Source of the DNA: Firmicutes bacterium UBA5496 | GTDB taxonomy: Bacteria; Bacillota; Proteinivoracia; UBA4975 | Length of the DNA stretch: 6,790 nucleotides | Assembly: GCA_002427015.1 (NCBI GenBank) | Contig: DIPE01000079.1 | Span: 16,696-23,485 of the forward strand | Reading direction: 5' to 3' | Shown here: piece after piece, positions 5,532 to 6,790 of the stretch | How positions within the stretch are numbered: position 1 is the first letter of the stretch | How the letters are laid out: each line of letters begins with the position of its first letter | Translations under genes and position numbers: made by a program | Notes under the pieces: generated by a model | Seen by the model: the letters and a program-made list of their open reading frames with translations, nothing else | Databases searched by the model: none | What the model was told of the DNA's origin: nothing

Positions 5532-6764
5532 CTACTGCAAATCCTCAAAACCCCGGGCCAGTTCCTGAGCAGAAATCTTGCCGGCCCAAAATTTAGCCAG
5601 CAAAAGAGCGGCCTGACTCCTTAATTCCTGCTCCCGGCGGCGCCCGGCTGCATCTACGGCCCGGCAGGGAATGCCCCGCTTCCCCGCCTCTTGCAGCAGC
5701 AAGACATACCAAGAGGGAAACATGCTCCAATCCGGCCGGGGTTCATCCCAGGCTGAAGCCGCCCACAGGGGCTGAGCCAGCTGAGTCCCCTGCTCCCTGG
5801 CCAAAAATTCTGCCGTCAACGCCGCCGCCCGGCTGTGATCATCTCCCTTGTAGCGCAGCTGGCGAAATTGGACCAGGCTTACGCCTGATATGGGCAGATA
5901 GCGAGAAGGGCCTGCACTGGGCAGCGGCAGCAGCACCGCTCCTTCCTGAGGATATTTACCTGCCAGCCAAGTCATAAAAGCCGGCGCCGCCCCGCCGATT
6001 ACGCCATTGCCCTCGGTAATATGGAGATACCTGCCCTCCCCGGAAGCCAGCCCTTCCTGGAGGAGCAATTCCAGCCCGGCAAAGACCTGGTGCAGTTCCT
6101 GGCCCCCCCACAGGCCCCAGCCGCAGCCTGTGGAGGCCAGCAGGGCCTGGGCAGCAAATTCACCTTCCCAGTCGTTGGCCTCCAAATGCAGCCCCTTGCT
6201 TTGCAGCCACTGACCCAGTTGAGGCCAATCCCAGGAGGAAACAACCAGCTGCGCCAGCTCTTCATCCCTTAAATTAATGTTGCTTCCAAGGGCCAAAAGA
6301 CCCATGGGCCAAAGCCAGCGGGACCAAGCCCAGATTTTCCCCTCATGGGCCGCCAGCCGTTTCCCCGCCTCCGTTAACAGTTCTTCATTCAACCATGTAT
6401 CTGCAGGAATCTGAAGTGCATGGTCTCGGCGGGCAATTCCCTGCCAGTCAGCAAAAATATCCGGGGGGTTGCCGTCCCGCAAAGCCCGTGTCAGTTCTTC
6501 CTCAGCTTCAGCCCACTTAAGCCACCTGATCCGCACATCGATGCCGGGGTTATTCCCGCAGAATTCCTGGGCCAGCTTTTCCACCCCCGGCCGGTACAGC
6601 CCAAGAGGATCCATAGCCATAGGCGGTTCCACATCCCAGTACTCAACTATGTATATCCGTTGGGGGTCTAAAGGAGCTGCTGGATTTATACTCTGAGGCT
6701 GAGGACCGGAACAGCTGATAAAAAGAGAAGCAGAAAGCAGCAAAGCCGTTATTTTGGTGGCCAT
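5532..6764 (-). CDS. Trp-rich extracellular solute-binding-protein-like lipoprotein
   Basis: This 410-residue protein is a probable membrane-anchored lipoprotein. It has a short signal peptide (Lys4, hydrophobic 5-17) and then Cys18 in LFISC, a slightly atypical lipobox because Phe is at -3. The mature part looks like a family 1 ABC solute-binding protein: YIVEYWDVEPP (38-48), GVEKLAQEFCGNNPGIDVRI (60-79), the typical NPPDIF (99-104), a GNGVIGGAAPAFMTWLAG segment (252-269) and a late ISGVSLVQF strand (292-300). It contains 21 tryptophans, about 5 percent of residues and far above the usual 1-2 percent, with a cluster at 145-152, which suggests binding of a sugar or other ring-bearing ligand. 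No permease or ATPase gene is in view. The ATG has GGAGG (6772-6776) 7 bases upstream. It may be co-transcribed with the desulfurase and thiI, an arrangement whose reason is unclear. The family is likely; the ligand is unknown. Confidence 0.8.
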   Translation of the reverse strand: MATKITALLLSASLFISCSGPQPQSINPAAPLDPQRIYIVEYWDVEPPMAMDPLGLYRPGVEKLAQEFCGNNPGIDVRIRWLKWAEAEEELTRALRDGNPPDIFADWQGIARRDHALQIPADTWLNEELLTEAGKRLAAHEGKIWAWSRWLWPMGLLALGSNINLRDEELAQLVVSSWDWPQLGQWLQSKGLHLEANDWEGEFAAQALLASTGCGWGLWGGQELHQVFAGLELLLQEGLASGEGRYLHITEGNGVIGGAAPAFMTWLAGKYPQEGAVLLPLPSAGPSRYLPISGVSLVQFRQLRYKGDDHSRAAALTAEFLAREQGTQLAQPLWAASAWDEPRPDWSMFPSWYVLLLQEAGKRGIPCRAVDAAGRRREQELRSQAALLLAKFWAGKISAQELARGFEDLQ

Positions 6765-6790
6765 TCTTTACCCTCCCCGCGATTAATCAG
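6765..6790 (-). promoter_or_regulatory. SD site and leader of the lipoprotein gene
   Basis: The 26 bases to the window edge hold the GGAGG ribosome site (6772-6776) and an 8-base palindrome, GATTAATC (6781-6788). Too little sequence is present to say whether a promoter or an upstream gene lies next. Confidence 0.6.

Noticed and set aside
5482..5540. A possible promoter before the desulfurase (TTGCAG, 16 bases, TATATG)
   Set aside because: It matches only 3 of 6 and 4 of 6 consensus bases with no extended -10, which is little better than chance in an AT-rich gap.
4334..5540. A TPP or other riboswitch controlling thiI
   Set aside because: thiI overlaps the desulfurase gene, leaving no leader. 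The 50-base gap upstream of the desulfurase is too short for a TPP aptamer.

Overview
The window looks like a chromosomal segment of an anaerobic, endospore-forming Firmicute of the clostridial type. The evidence is two CotF-type spore-coat genes, a rubredoxin, a PlsY acyltransferase, a PepV-type dipeptidase, strong AGGAGG-type Shine-Dalgarno (SD) sites before most genes, and a ThiI without a rhodanese domain paired with a dedicated cysteine desulfurase. No tRNA, rRNA, CRISPR array, insertion sequence, phage gene or plasmid function was seen. The sequence does not allow a genus or species call. No gap between genes reaches 300 bases.

Left block, 1-2276, all on the minus strand and read right to left: a poorly conserved protein with a likely GNAT-type C-terminal half, then plsY (glycerol-3-phosphate acyltransferase), then a PepV-type M20 dipeptidase that runs off the left edge. 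Gaps are 34 and 23 bases with no terminator between the genes, so they probably form one operon. A candidate promoter lies just upstream of the first gene.

Middle block, 2277-3160: a two-gene plus-strand island (2395-2894) encodes small spore-coat-like helical proteins. It is divergent from the GNAT-like gene and convergent with a 45-residue rubredoxin gene at 2941-3078. A perfect GC-rich hairpin at 2900-2928, flanked by A7 and T4, separates the converging genes and should stop transcription from both sides. The rubredoxin has its own near-consensus promoter (TTGTAA, 17 bases, TATAAT with a TG extension).

Right block, 3161-6764, minus strand: a Trp-rich solute-binding-protein-like lipoprotein, then a NifS/IscS-family cysteine desulfurase, then thiI. 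The last two overlap by ATGA. They make a plausible two-protein pathway for 4-thiouridine in tRNA: the desulfurase takes sulfur from cysteine and passes it to ThiI, which adenylates and thiolates the tRNA. The lipoprotein has no visible transport partners here.

Nothing in the window clearly amounts to a new biological system. The points most worth a second look are the short-loop rubredoxin with its own promoter, the paired mini coat proteins on a strand island, the Trp-rich orphan binding protein next to a tRNA thiolation pair, and the divergent GNAT-like protein heading the plsY operon.
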